DNA of 14,965 bases, taken from positions 1-14,965 of the forward strand of contig DAOVTF010000009.1 of NCBI GenBank assembly GCA_030633225.1, given 5' to 3'. Below the pieces are notes generated by a model. The model searched no databases. It worked only from the letters and a program-made list of their open reading frames with translations, and was not told where the DNA came from. This DNA comes from Flavobacteriaceae bacterium (GTDB lineage Bacteria > Bacteroidota > Bacteroidia > Flavobacteriales > Flavobacteriaceae). Made by a program: the position numbers and the translations under genes. Shown piece by piece: positions 6,029-13,730 of this stretch. The first letter of the stretch is position 1. The number at the start of each line of letters is the position of its first letter.

Positions 6029-8524
6029 ATGATTAAAAAATATTTTTTGTTTATTCTAATTGTTTTATTCATTCCTAATTTGTTTTCTCAAGTTAAGGTA
6101 AGTGGATATATTGTTGATGAACAAAACAATCCTGTTTCTTTTTCTAATGTAATTTTCAAGGGATCTACAAAAGGTACTATATCAGATGAAAATGGGAAAT
6201 TTTATTTACAATCAGAAACATATTATAATGAACTTGAAATTTCCTTTGTAGGTTTTGAAACAAAAACAATTCCTTTAGAAAGCCAGAACTTTGATTTAAA
6301 AATTATTCTTCAAGAAGCAAGAGATCAACTAAATGAGGTAACTCTTTATTCAGGAAGAATAAAGAAAAAGGGAAACCCTGCTATAGCAATTCTCAAGAAA
6401 ATTTGGAGTAAAAAGCGTTTAAATGGAGTTTACTTGTATGATAAGTACGAATATGATAAGTATGAAAAGATAGAGTTTGACTTAAACAATATTGATGAAA
6501 AATTGAAAAACAACAAGATTTTTAATGGTATGGAATTGGTTTTTGATCATGTAGATACTTCAGCAATTACAGGAAAAGCGTATTTGCCAATTTTCATCAA
6601 TGAATCTGTTTATAAAATATATGGTAAAAACATTGTTCCTAAAAAGAGGAATGAACAAATTCTAGCTAATAAAAACTCAGGATTTTCAGAAAATCAAGGA
6701 TTAATAGCATTTGTTAAGCAACTTTATGTTGACTATGATATTTACGATAATTATTTAAAATTTTTTGATAAAAGTTTTGCTAGCCCACTTTCAAAATTAG
6801 GTCCTGATATATATAATTATGTTTTGACAGATAGTAGTTTTATTGATAATAAATGGTGCTATAATATCTTGTTTTATCCTAGAAGGAAAAACGAATTGAC
6901 TTTTAAAGGAGATTTTTGGGTTAATGATACAACGTTTGCTATTAAAGAAATACAAATGCATGCTACAAAAAGTGCAAATATTAACTGGGTAAAAGAGATT
7001 TATATTGAGCAAGAGTTTAAAGTGATCAATGACTCGGTATTCTTATTAAAGCGTGATTATTTTATGAGTGACTTCTCACATAACAGAAAAGATAAGTCCA
7101 AAGGTGTTTATGGTAAACGAACATCACTTTATGATAATCATATATTTAACGTAAATAGACCTGATGATTTTTATAAGGAGCGGGTTGCTGAAGATGAAGA
7201 AATTTATAATAAAACAAATGATTATTGGTCTCAAAATAGGCAAGAAAAACTGAGTAAAGATGAGGTAGGAATATATAAAATGTTAGATACTTTGCAGAAT
7301 GTTAAACGATTTAAAGAATTTACAGATGTTGCCGATATCTTAACTACTGGGTATTGGAATATTGCTAATGGTTTTGATTTTGGACCTATTTATTCTACCG
7401 TTGGTTATAATGATTTGGAAGGATTAAGATTAAGATTAGGAGGTAGAACATATTTTTCGAAATCAGATAAATGGCGTTTGAAAGGCTTTTTGGCTTATGG
7501 ATTTGATGATAAAAAATTCAAATATGGAATTGAAGGTAAATGGCTTGTCGATCAAAATAAACGATTAATTCTATCTATTGGTAATAGAAGAGATATTGAA
7601 CAATTAGCTGTAAGTTTGACTACCGCAAATGATGTTTTGGATAGGAGCTTTGCAACTACCTCCATTTTTACAAGAGGAGATAATACTAAATTGTCAAATA
7701 TCAATTTGACCAATATAAAAGCGACCTTAGAGCCGGTTAAAAATTTGAATTTCAGGATAAGTTCAACTTATAAAACGATAAAATCAGCTGCACCAGATTT
7801 GTTTAATGTTGAATTTTATGACGATGATAATGTTATTCAATCAAATATCAATCAAATAGATTTGAATTTTGCGGTACAATACACTCCAAAGCGTAAACCT
7901 TGGGGATTTGGTGTGGATCAAGGAGTGAGTAATAATGGAAGATTTCCTACTTTATTTTTTAGTTATACAAAAGGAATTAAAGGTTTTGTTGATAGTGATT
8001 TTGATTATCATAAATTGCAATTCTATTACCAGCAACCTATACAAATAGGCGTATTTGGTAGGTTAACTTCTACTTTTGAAATTGGAAAAACGATTAATTC
8101 AGTACCCTTATCCTTATTAAACGTAGTTCCTGGGAATCAGACCTATTTTACTTCCAGAAAAATATTTGATTTATTAGATTATTATGAGTTTGTTACGGAT
8201 GAATATGTTTCTCTACATTTAGAACATAATTTTAATGGTAGATTGTTTTCTAAAATCCCTTTAATGAGAAAATTACAATGGAGAGAAATAATTGGAATTA
8301 GAGGAGTTGTTGGTAGTATTTCACAAGAAAATCAAGATAGAATTGCGCCTAATGCTACCATTCAAGAATATATAGCCCCTGAAACCATATATTGGGAATA
8401 CCACTTTGGAATTGGAAATATTTTTAAACTATTTAGAATTGATTTTGAATACAGAGGTAGTTATAGAGATGTTCCAAATGCAACCAATTTTGCAATCAAA
8501 GGTGGCTTAGGTTTTTATTTCTAG
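6029..8524 (+). CDS. DUF5686 and carboxypeptidase regulatory-like domain outer-membrane protein
   Basis: 831 aa. An N-terminal signal peptide (MIKKYFLFILIVLFIPNLFS) is cleaved near residue 20. Residues 22-97 form a CarboxypepD_reg-like beta-sandwich, with VSGYIVDEQNNPVSFSNV and the GTISDENGKFYL turn, as found at the start of many Bacteroidota outer-membrane proteins. The remaining 730 residues match the DUF5686 layout. A mixed middle region is followed by many alternating hydrophobic/polar strands from about residue 440, and the chain ends in an aromatic residue (GGLGFYF), as outer-membrane barrels do. There is no TonB-dependent-receptor plug signature, so this is not a SusC protein. The function of DUF5686 proteins is not known. 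It converges with the remB-like gene, with only 24 bp between the stops and no obvious hairpin there. Confidence 0.85.
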   Translation: MIKKYFLFILIVLFIPNLFSQVKVSGYIVDEQNNPVSFSNVIFKGSTKGTISDENGKFYLQSETYYNELEISFVGFETKTIPLESQNFDLKIILQEARDQLNEVTLYSGRIKKKGNPAIAILKKIWSKKRLNGVYLYDKYEYDKYEKIEFDLNNIDEKLKNNKIFNGMELVFDHVDTSAITGKAYLPIFINESVYKIYGKNIVPKKRNEQILANKNSGFSENQGLIAFVKQLYVDYDIYDNYLKFFDKSFASPLSKLGPDIYNYVLTDSSFIDNKWCYNILFYPRRKNELTFKGDFWVNDTTFAIKEIQMHATKSANINWVKEIYIEQEFKVINDSVFLLKRDYFMSDFSHNRKDKSKGVYGKRTSLYDNHIFNVNRPDDFYKERVAEDEEIYNKTNDYWSQNRQEKLSKDEVGIYKMLDTLQNVKRFKEFTDVADILTTGYWNIANGFDFGPIYSTVGYNDLEGLRLRLGGRTYFSKSDKWRLKGFLAYGFDDKKFKYGIEGKWLVDQNKRLILSIGNRRDIEQLAVSLTTANDVLDRSFATTSIFTRGDNTKLSNINLTNIKATLEPVKNLNFRISSTYKTIKSAAPDLFNVEFYDDDNVIQSNINQIDLNFAVQYTPKRKPWGFGVDQGVSNNGRFPTLFFSYTKGIKGFVDSDFDYHKLQFYYQQPIQIGVFGRLTSTFEIGKTINSVPLSLLNVVPGNQTYFTSRKIFDLLDYYEFVTDEYVSLHLEHNFNGRLFSKIPLMRKLQWREIIGIRGVVGSISQENQDRIAPNATIQEYIAPETIYWEYHFGIGNIFKLFRIDFEYRGSYRDVPNATNFAIKGGLGFYF

Positions 8525-8548
8525 AAAATCACTACTTAAAAACTTTTA

Positions 8549-10642
8549 TTAAAAATCAAAATACCAATTAAATAAGCTAGATCTTACACCAAAAGTAAAC
8601 CAAGTTGTATTATCATCTGTAGCAATATTTCCGCTTTGATTTGGAGTAAAACTACGGTAAGTAAATCCGCCAAAGACTTGAAGGTTTGTAGAAGGATTCA
8701 ATATATAACCAGCTTGTATGTCACCAATAAATATATTTGTTGTATTTCCTTGACCTACCTCATTTCCAGTATCAGATAAACGATTATCATAAGATATATA
8801 TATATCACCACCATAGCTAACATTAGAACTATCAAAATCAAACCCTTTTTCACCAAAAATAACTTTTGCGTTACCAAACCATCTGTTTTTTGAATATCGT
8901 GCTAAAGCTATGGCTTCCCAAAAATTAGCGCCCCATAAATGTGAAATAGGTTGGTTATAATGACCTGAATTTAATTCAACAGTACCGTGTGAGAAAGTAT
9001 ATGGTCTAGCCCAGTTAAATTCACCCTGTAACATTAAATTCTCCACTTTAAAAGCGTTAAAGTACTTAGCTCCAACTTGAATTGCAAATTTATTTCCCCA
9101 ATATCCATCACCATCAAAAACTTTATCAACCGTCATTTCATCAATTAAAAATTGGTTGTAAAAAGAAATATTATCATTTAATCGGTATTTTGTATTTAAA
9201 CCTATTTGTACATTACCACTATGGTCTCCACCATTTGAAAATTCAACTGCCCGGTAAAAAATTATTGGATTAAAAAATGATACATCAAATCCATTATAGC
9301 TATTTTCATTGGTAATTACTGCTTCAAATAAACCAACATTAAATTTCTTGGTTACATTCCAGCTTAAATGGTGCATAGCAACAAATTTTCTAAGATTAGT
9401 TCCATCATCAGAAGAAACAACTCTTATGTCATCCATCCACATCCATAGATTGGTATACTTAATTTTCCAGAATTGAGTGCTTATTTTTAAGAAAGGATAC
9501 GGGGAAGCAACATCTGATAAGAAAAATGAACGATAACCATCACCAATAAAGTTTTTACCATTACCAAATTGAATATTAAAAAACTCATTTGGCGTATAAC
9601 TCAAATAAGCTTCTGCAACCGGGTAATCAAAACCACCTTCTTTAAAACCTTTTGCTTTTCCTCTACCAGGAACAGCAGCACTTGCAGCAATTATTGGATT
9701 TAACCTGCGTGCTTCTTTGTTAAAGTACTCAGCAAATCGTCCCTGACTTTCGTAAAAGGAAGTTGAAAAACTAAACTTTTTGCCTAATGCTCCTAGTATT
9801 TGAAAACCTCTACCATTATTATAGGTATAATCTACACTTTCTGAGTTGTCTTTCCCAATTTGAAGATCCCAGACAAGATTCGCAGTAAACCAGTAATTTT
9901 TTCCTCTCACCAAAAATAAATGTTCATTAAACAATTTTCTTCCTGCCCATGTATTTTTATCTTTCAGTATAAAGCTTCTCTTCTCTTCAAGGTCAATATA
10001 AGGTCTTACTTCATTATATAAATATGGTTTTGAAGCAGTATGAGTATTTCCTCCAATATTTAGGTGATATTCTAATTCATCGTACTCTTGATGTGTAAAA
10101 GGGATATTTAGCTCACTATTAAATTCAGGAAAAAGAGAATTATTGGTAAACACAGAATCTTGAACTTGATCTTCAATAATAACTGGTTTTGGTTCTTCAA
10201 TTTTTGGACTTACAGTTGCTATAGGTATATATTGAGGTGAAGTATCAAACGTATTTGATTCTAATGGAATAGAAATTGGCACTACATATCTTGTGTCTAT
10301 TGCACGACCGTTGTAGGTTGCAGGTTGTATAGTTGGTAATTTTTGAAAAACTCGTTTTACCTCGTCTTCTAACTCAGGATACATAGCGTTGATATATAAC
10401 AATTCAAAATCACCTGTTTTAGTTACTAGAAAAACAATTTTTAATTGTCCTTGATAATTTTCTCGACTAACAATTTCAGGGACATTAAATTCTTTAATAA
10501 TATCTGATTTTAACTTATTATTAAAACAAGATTCTATATTTTGAATATTTTCATTTTCACAACCAATATAAACTGGTGGTTTTTCAACTTGTGCATAAGA
10601 AACAAAAGATATAAATAAGAAAAGTAGTAGTAAGTTTTTCAT
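8549..10642 (-). CDS. remB: RemB-like outer-membrane protein: TonB_C-like domain plus Wzi-like barrel
   Basis: 697 aa with a signal peptide (MKNLLLLFLFISFVSYAQ). Residues 35-128 read as a TonB C-terminal-like domain: GQLKIVFLVTKTGDFELLYI, EVKRVFQKLP, PATYNGRAIDTRYVVPISI. A linker rich in Pro, Glu and Ile (130-165) follows. From about 190 to the C-terminal NWYFDF the chain is a predicted beta-barrel. It contains FNIQFGNGKNFIGDGYRSFF (355-374) and LSDVASPYPFLKI (375-387), which resemble Wzi-type capsule-assembly proteins. This architecture agrees with proteins I recall being annotated in Flavobacteriaceae as gliding motility protein RemB. That symbol is from memory, so treat it as provisional; capsule or surface-polysaccharide handling is the main alternative. 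It lies 52 bp downstream of the WbpD-like gene and has its own possible -7 box. Confidence 0.7.
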   Translation of the reverse strand: MKNLLLLFLFISFVSYAQVEKPPVYIGCENENIQNIESCFNNKLKSDIIKEFNVPEIVSRENYQGQLKIVFLVTKTGDFELLYINAMYPELEDEVKRVFQKLPTIQPATYNGRAIDTRYVVPISIPLESNTFDTSPQYIPIATVSPKIEEPKPVIIEDQVQDSVFTNNSLFPEFNSELNIPFTHQEYDELEYHLNIGGNTHTASKPYLYNEVRPYIDLEEKRSFILKDKNTWAGRKLFNEHLFLVRGKNYWFTANLVWDLQIGKDNSESVDYTYNNGRGFQILGALGKKFSFSTSFYESQGRFAEYFNKEARRLNPIIAASAAVPGRGKAKGFKEGGFDYPVAEAYLSYTPNEFFNIQFGNGKNFIGDGYRSFFLSDVASPYPFLKISTQFWKIKYTNLWMWMDDIRVVSSDDGTNLRKFVAMHHLSWNVTKKFNVGLFEAVITNENSYNGFDVSFFNPIIFYRAVEFSNGGDHSGNVQIGLNTKYRLNDNISFYNQFLIDEMTVDKVFDGDGYWGNKFAIQVGAKYFNAFKVENLMLQGEFNWARPYTFSHGTVELNSGHYNQPISHLWGANFWEAIALARYSKNRWFGNAKVIFGEKGFDFDSSNVSYGGDIYISYDNRLSDTGNEVGQGNTTNIFIGDIQAGYILNPSTNLQVFGGFTYRSFTPNQSGNIATDDNTTWFTFGVRSSLFNWYFDF

Positions 10643-10653
10643 TAATTGAATTT

Positions 10654-10661
10654 CAAAAATA
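10654..10661 (-). promoter_or_regulatory. Candidate -7 box for the remB-like gene
   Basis: The minus strand reads TATTTTTG, matching TAnnTTTG, 11 bp upstream of the ATG. The implied leader is only a few nucleotides, and no -33 box is clear. A run-on transcript from the deoC operon is equally possible, since no terminator is visible in the 52-bp gap. Confidence 0.3.
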
Positions 10662-10694
10662 TGATTTATTAGTTAGATTAATAACGGCAAATAT

Positions 10695-11276
10695 CTAATT
10701 TATTTTATTTACAAAGTCATTTTTTAATTGATATTTCTCATTGCTTTCTGGACAGATGGCAAATCCTTTAGAATCAAAATTTAAACGGTGTCCAAATTCA
10801 CTAATCCAACCAATTTGTTTTGATGGGTTACCAACTACCAAAGCATAAGGTTTAATTTCTTTTACTACAACAGCTCCGGCACCAATAAAAGAAAATTCAC
10901 CAATGTCATTACCGCAGACTATGGTTGCATTTGCACCGATGCTTGCTCCATTTTTCACAGTGGTTTTCATATACTCATTTTTGCGATTTACAGCACTTCT
11001 TGGGTTAATTACATTGGTAAAAACCATTGAAGGACCTAAAAAAACATCATCTTCGCAAATAACTCCAGTATAAATAGAAACATTGTTTTGCACCTTAACA
11101 TTATTTCCTAATATAACTTGAGGAGAAACAACTACATTTTGACCGATATTACAATTTTTACCAATAATACAGTTAGACATGATATGACTAAAATGCCAAA
11201 TTTTTGTCCCCTCGGCTATTTGACAATTTTCGTCAATTACAGCTGTTTCGTGTGCGAAATAGTTTGATTTATTCAT
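10695..11276 (-). CDS. WbpD/WlbB-type sugar N-acetyltransferase (left-handed beta-helix)
   Basis: 193 aa from the ATG at 11274-11276. An in-frame start at 11336 would run into the end of the preceding ALDH gene and add 20 residues with no family counterpart, so I reject it. Hexapeptide repeats of the left-handed beta-helix fold run from about 12 to 150, for example IIGKNCNIGQNVVV, VILGNNVKVQNNV and ASIGANATIVCGNDIGEFSF. The segment MVFTNVINPRSAVNRKNEY and the ending NPSKQIGWISEFGHRLNF..CPES are typical of WbpD/WlbB enzymes. Those enzymes N-acetylate the 3-amino group of UDP-2-acetamido-3-amino-2,3-dideoxyglucuronate for surface polysaccharides. The usual partners (an oxidoreductase and an aminotransferase) are not adjacent. 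It starts 38 bp after the short ALDH gene and probably shares its transcript. Confidence 0.82.
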   Translation of the reverse strand: MNKSNYFAHETAVIDENCQIAEGTKIWHFSHIMSNCIIGKNCNIGQNVVVSPQVILGNNVKVQNNVSIYTGVICEDDVFLGPSMVFTNVINPRSAVNRKNEYMKTTVKNGASIGANATIVCGNDIGEFSFIGAGAVVVKEIKPYALVVGNPSKQIGWISEFGHRLNFDSKGFAICPESNEKYQLKNDFVNKIN

Positions 11277-11314
11277 TATATTCTTCGTTGGAATAATTTT
11301 AAAATTATAAGGTC

Positions 11315-12175
11315 TTAAACTTTCGTTGGATGCCAAGTTGTTTTAACTTCTTGCAATTTTTCAATAAAATATGGGCTTTGGCTATTATCTGTAGACCAAT
11401 CTGTTTTTTTGTAAAAAACAGTTCTTTTTACATTGTTACTTGCCAATTCATTAATGATTTGCATATCATTTTGAGCTTTCCCACAATATATAATTGTATT
11501 AACATCCATATGAGAAGCCATATGTTCTATTAATTCTTTTCTTTTTCCAGTAAGTATATTTACTACACCACCAGGAACATCAGATGTGTTTAATACTTCA
11601 GCAAAAGAAATAGAGGTTAAAGGTTTGTTTTCACTTGCTAAAACAATTACAGTATTACCACCAACAATAGCTGCTGCAATTTGAGAAACTAATCCAAGTA
11701 AACTTTGTTCTTCGGGAGCAATTATGGAAACTACACCAACAGGTTCAACACTAGAGAAATTAAAGTGAGGACTAGAAACCGGATTTACTGCACTAAATAA
11801 TTGTAGGTATTTATCGCTCCAACCAGCATAATAAACCAATCTGTCAATGGAAGCTTCGACTTCTTTTTGAGCATTACTTTTTGTTTCTCCTTGTAAAATT
11901 AATTCGGCAATAAACTGTTCTTTTCTACCTTCAAGCATTTCTGCAATGCGGTAAAGAATTTGCCCTTTATTTAATGCTGATGTACTTGCCCAAGAACCTT
12001 GTGCTTTTCTGGCAATAACTACAGCATTTCTAAAATCTTTACGAGATGCTAAACACATATTTGCAATTAGATCTCCTTTTTTATTATTGATGGCATAATA
12101 TCTACCTGATTCTGTTCTGGGAAATTTACCTCCAATATATAATTTGTATGTTTTGTTAATGTTCAATCTAGACAT
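11315..12175 (-). CDS. Short aldehyde dehydrogenase-like pseudoenzyme (ALDH16 second-domain-like)
   Basis: 286 aa, versus about 480-500 for a complete ALDH. It aligns with the ALDH N-terminal and Rossmann portions: YKLYIGGKFPRTESGRYYAI (10-29), VEPVGVVSIIAP (143-154) and DVPGGVVNILTG (199-210). It ends near residue 286 with KRTVFY (250-255) and LQEVKTTWHP. Where active ALDHs have PWNFP it reads PEEQS (154-158), so the catalytic Asn is gone. The cofactor-contacting LKPAE is replaced by LASEN (179-183). The ELGGK glutamate and the whole catalytic-cysteine domain are absent. Length and ending resemble the second, inactive domain of ALDH16 proteins. The ending is in order (normal stop, family-like C-terminus), so I read it as a functional short protein and not a decayed gene. 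It follows the full ALDH by 86 bp. Confidence 0.85.
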   Translation of the reverse strand: MSRLNINKTYKLYIGGKFPRTESGRYYAINNKKGDLIANMCLASRKDFRNAVVIARKAQGSWASTSALNKGQILYRIAEMLEGRKEQFIAELILQGETKSNAQKEVEASIDRLVYYAGWSDKYLQLFSAVNPVSSPHFNFSSVEPVGVVSIIAPEEQSLLGLVSQIAAAIVGGNTVIVLASENKPLTSISFAEVLNTSDVPGGVVNILTGKRKELIEHMASHMDVNTIIYCGKAQNDMQIINELASNNVKRTVFYKKTDWSTDNSQSPYFIEKLQEVKTTWHPTKV

Positions 12176-12193
12176 TTTTTATCATTTTTTTAA

Positions 12194-12244
12194 TGAGAAA
12201 TCGGATGACTTTTCTCAAACCTTTTATTAGCCATCCGATGGCTA
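12194..12244 (-). promoter_or_regulatory. Paired hairpins with complementary loops between the two ALDH genes
   Basis: In the 86-bp gap (12176-12261) the transcript can form two hairpins. The first is a 7-bp stem TAGCCAT/ATGGCTA (12228-12244) with a 3-nt CGG loop. The second is a 7-bp stem TGAGAAA/TTTCTCA (12194-12217) with a 10-nt loop containing CATCCGA. That loop is complementary to CGG and its flanks in the first hairpin: TCGGATG/CATCCGA, 8 bp counting the outer A-T pair at 12200/12239. Kissing loops or an alternative fold are possible. There is no U-run after the first stem, so it is not a standard terminator. Confidence 0.45.
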
Positions 12245-12261
12245 TTATTTTTTGACTTTAC

Positions 12262-13728
12262 TTATTCAAATTTCACATATGGTTTTAACCCATGTAAACC
12301 ACCTTCTCTACCAAACCCACTTTCTTTATAACCACCAAAAGGAGAAGTAGCATCGAATTTATTAAAGGTATTAGCCCAAACAACACCAGCATTTAATTTT
12401 TGAGTCATATGAAATATTTTTGATCCTTTTTCTGTCCAAACCCCAGCCGATAATCCATAAGGTGTATTGTTTGCTTTTTCAATAACTTCATCAATGGTTC
12501 TAAAAGTTTGTATTGCTAAAACCGGTCCGAATATTTCTTCCTGCACAATGCGGTGCGATTGCGAAACATTAATAAATAGAGTAGGTGCACACCAATTACC
12601 ATTTTTTGGTAAATTACATTTAGACTGGTATATTTCACCTCCTTCATTCAAACCAATTTTGATATAATTTTCAATGGTTTTTAGTTGTTTTTTCGAGTTG
12701 ATTGCTCCAACATCTGTATTTTTGTCCAAAGGGTTACCAACGATTAAAGTTTCCATTCGTCGCTTTAATTTTTCAATTACCAATTCTGCAACCGATTCTT
12801 GAATAAAAAGTCTTGACCCTGCACAACAAACATGACCTTGATTAAAAAATATAGCATTAATAATTCCTTCAACAGCTTGATCAATTGCAGCATCTTCAAA
12901 AATAATATTGGCACCTTTTCCACCTAACTCTAGGGTTAGCTTTTTGTTTGTACCAGCGGTTGCTTTTTGTATATATTTTCCAACACCGGTTGATCCTGTA
13001 AAGGCAATTTTATCAACATTAGGGTGGTTAACAATTGCAGCGCCAGTTTCTCCAGCACCTGTAATTATATTTACAACTCCCTTTGGTATACCACTTTCGT
13101 GGATGATTTCGGCTAATTTTAATGCTGTTAAGGGTGTGGTTTCCGCCGGTTTTAAAACAATTGTATTACCAGTTGCTAAAGCAGGAGCGAGTTTCCAAGC
13201 TGCCATTAACAATGGAAAATTCCAAGGAATTATTTGTCCCGTAACTCCAACAGGTTTTGGTTTTCTATTCGGAAAAGCATATTCTAATTTATCTGCCCAT
13301 CCTGCATAATAAAAGAAGTGATTTGCAGCCAAAGGAATATCAATATCTCTTGATTCTCTAATTGGTTTTCCACCATCTAAACTTTCAATAACCGCAAATT
13401 CTCTAGCGCGTTCTTGAATTAATCTTGCTATTCTAAAAATGTATTTTCCTCGGTCTTTACCCGATAATTCCGACCAACTTTTAAATGCATTTTTTGCTGC
13501 CTTAACTGCTTTATCAACATCTTCTTGAGTTGCTTCTGCAACTTTAGCAATTTCTTTATTATCAGAAGGGCTGTTAGTAGCAAAGTATTTCCCTTTTATT
13601 GGCTTGGTAAATTTACCATCTATGTATAAATCATATTGTTTTTTAATTTGAACATGATCTGTACTTTCGGGTGCTTTATCATAAGACCAAGAAGCTTTAA
13701 ATATATTTTTATCTATGTTTTTTTTCAT
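12262..13728 (-). CDS. Aldehyde dehydrogenase, catalytically complete, ALDH16 first-domain-like
   Basis: 488 aa. It oxidises an aldehyde to its acid with NAD(P)+. All key residues are visible: the oxyanion Asn170 in PWNFP, the cofactor Lys193 in LKPAE, the general-base Glu267 in ELGGKG, the nucleophile Cys301 in NQGHVCCAGSR, and Glu398 in EEIFGPV. The N-terminal extension WSYDKAPES (14-22), the active-site wording GHVCCAG, and the ending FGGYKESGFGREGGLHGL resemble the first domain of ALDH16 more than ordinary ALDH1/2 or betaine ALDH. The ATG (13726-13728) lies 2 bp after the deoC stop, so translation is coupled. The genomic link to deoC suggests acetaldehyde or another deoxyribose-derived aldehyde as substrate, but this is inference. 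Confidence 0.92.
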   Translation of the reverse strand: MKKNIDKNIFKASWSYDKAPESTDHVQIKKQYDLYIDGKFTKPIKGKYFATNSPSDNKEIAKVAEATQEDVDKAVKAAKNAFKSWSELSGKDRGKYIFRIARLIQERAREFAVIESLDGGKPIRESRDIDIPLAANHFFYYAGWADKLEYAFPNRKPKPVGVTGQIIPWNFPLLMAAWKLAPALATGNTIVLKPAETTPLTALKLAEIIHESGIPKGVVNIITGAGETGAAIVNHPNVDKIAFTGSTGVGKYIQKATAGTNKKLTLELGGKGANIIFEDAAIDQAVEGIINAIFFNQGHVCCAGSRLFIQESVAELVIEKLKRRMETLIVGNPLDKNTDVGAINSKKQLKTIENYIKIGLNEGGEIYQSKCNLPKNGNWCAPTLFINVSQSHRIVQEEIFGPVLAIQTFRTIDEVIEKANNTPYGLSAGVWTEKGSKIFHMTQKLNAGVVWANTFNKFDATSPFGGYKESGFGREGGLHGLKPYVKFE

Positions 13729-13730
13729 GA

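Noticed and set aside
6029..8524. DUF5686 protein as a SusC/TonB-dependent receptor
   Set aside because: It shares the N-terminal carboxypeptidase-regulatory-like domain but lacks a plug domain and TonB-dependent receptor motifs.
10695..11336. Longer start for the WbpD-like protein, overlapping the ALDH gene
   Set aside because: The 20 extra residues do not resemble the family and overlap the conserved end of the short ALDH.
11315..12175. Short ALDH as a pseudogene or frameshifted ALDH
   Set aside because: The C-terminus ends in a family-like way at a normal stop, and no remnant of a catalytic domain follows; a WbpD-like gene begins 38 bp later. The active-site positions are replaced in frame rather than interrupted.
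12908..13309. Plus-strand open frame of 133 codons opposite the full-length ALDH gene
   Set aside because: It is the antisense shadow of a strongly conserved ALDH sequence; its product has no recognisable family and there is no promoter or spacing support.
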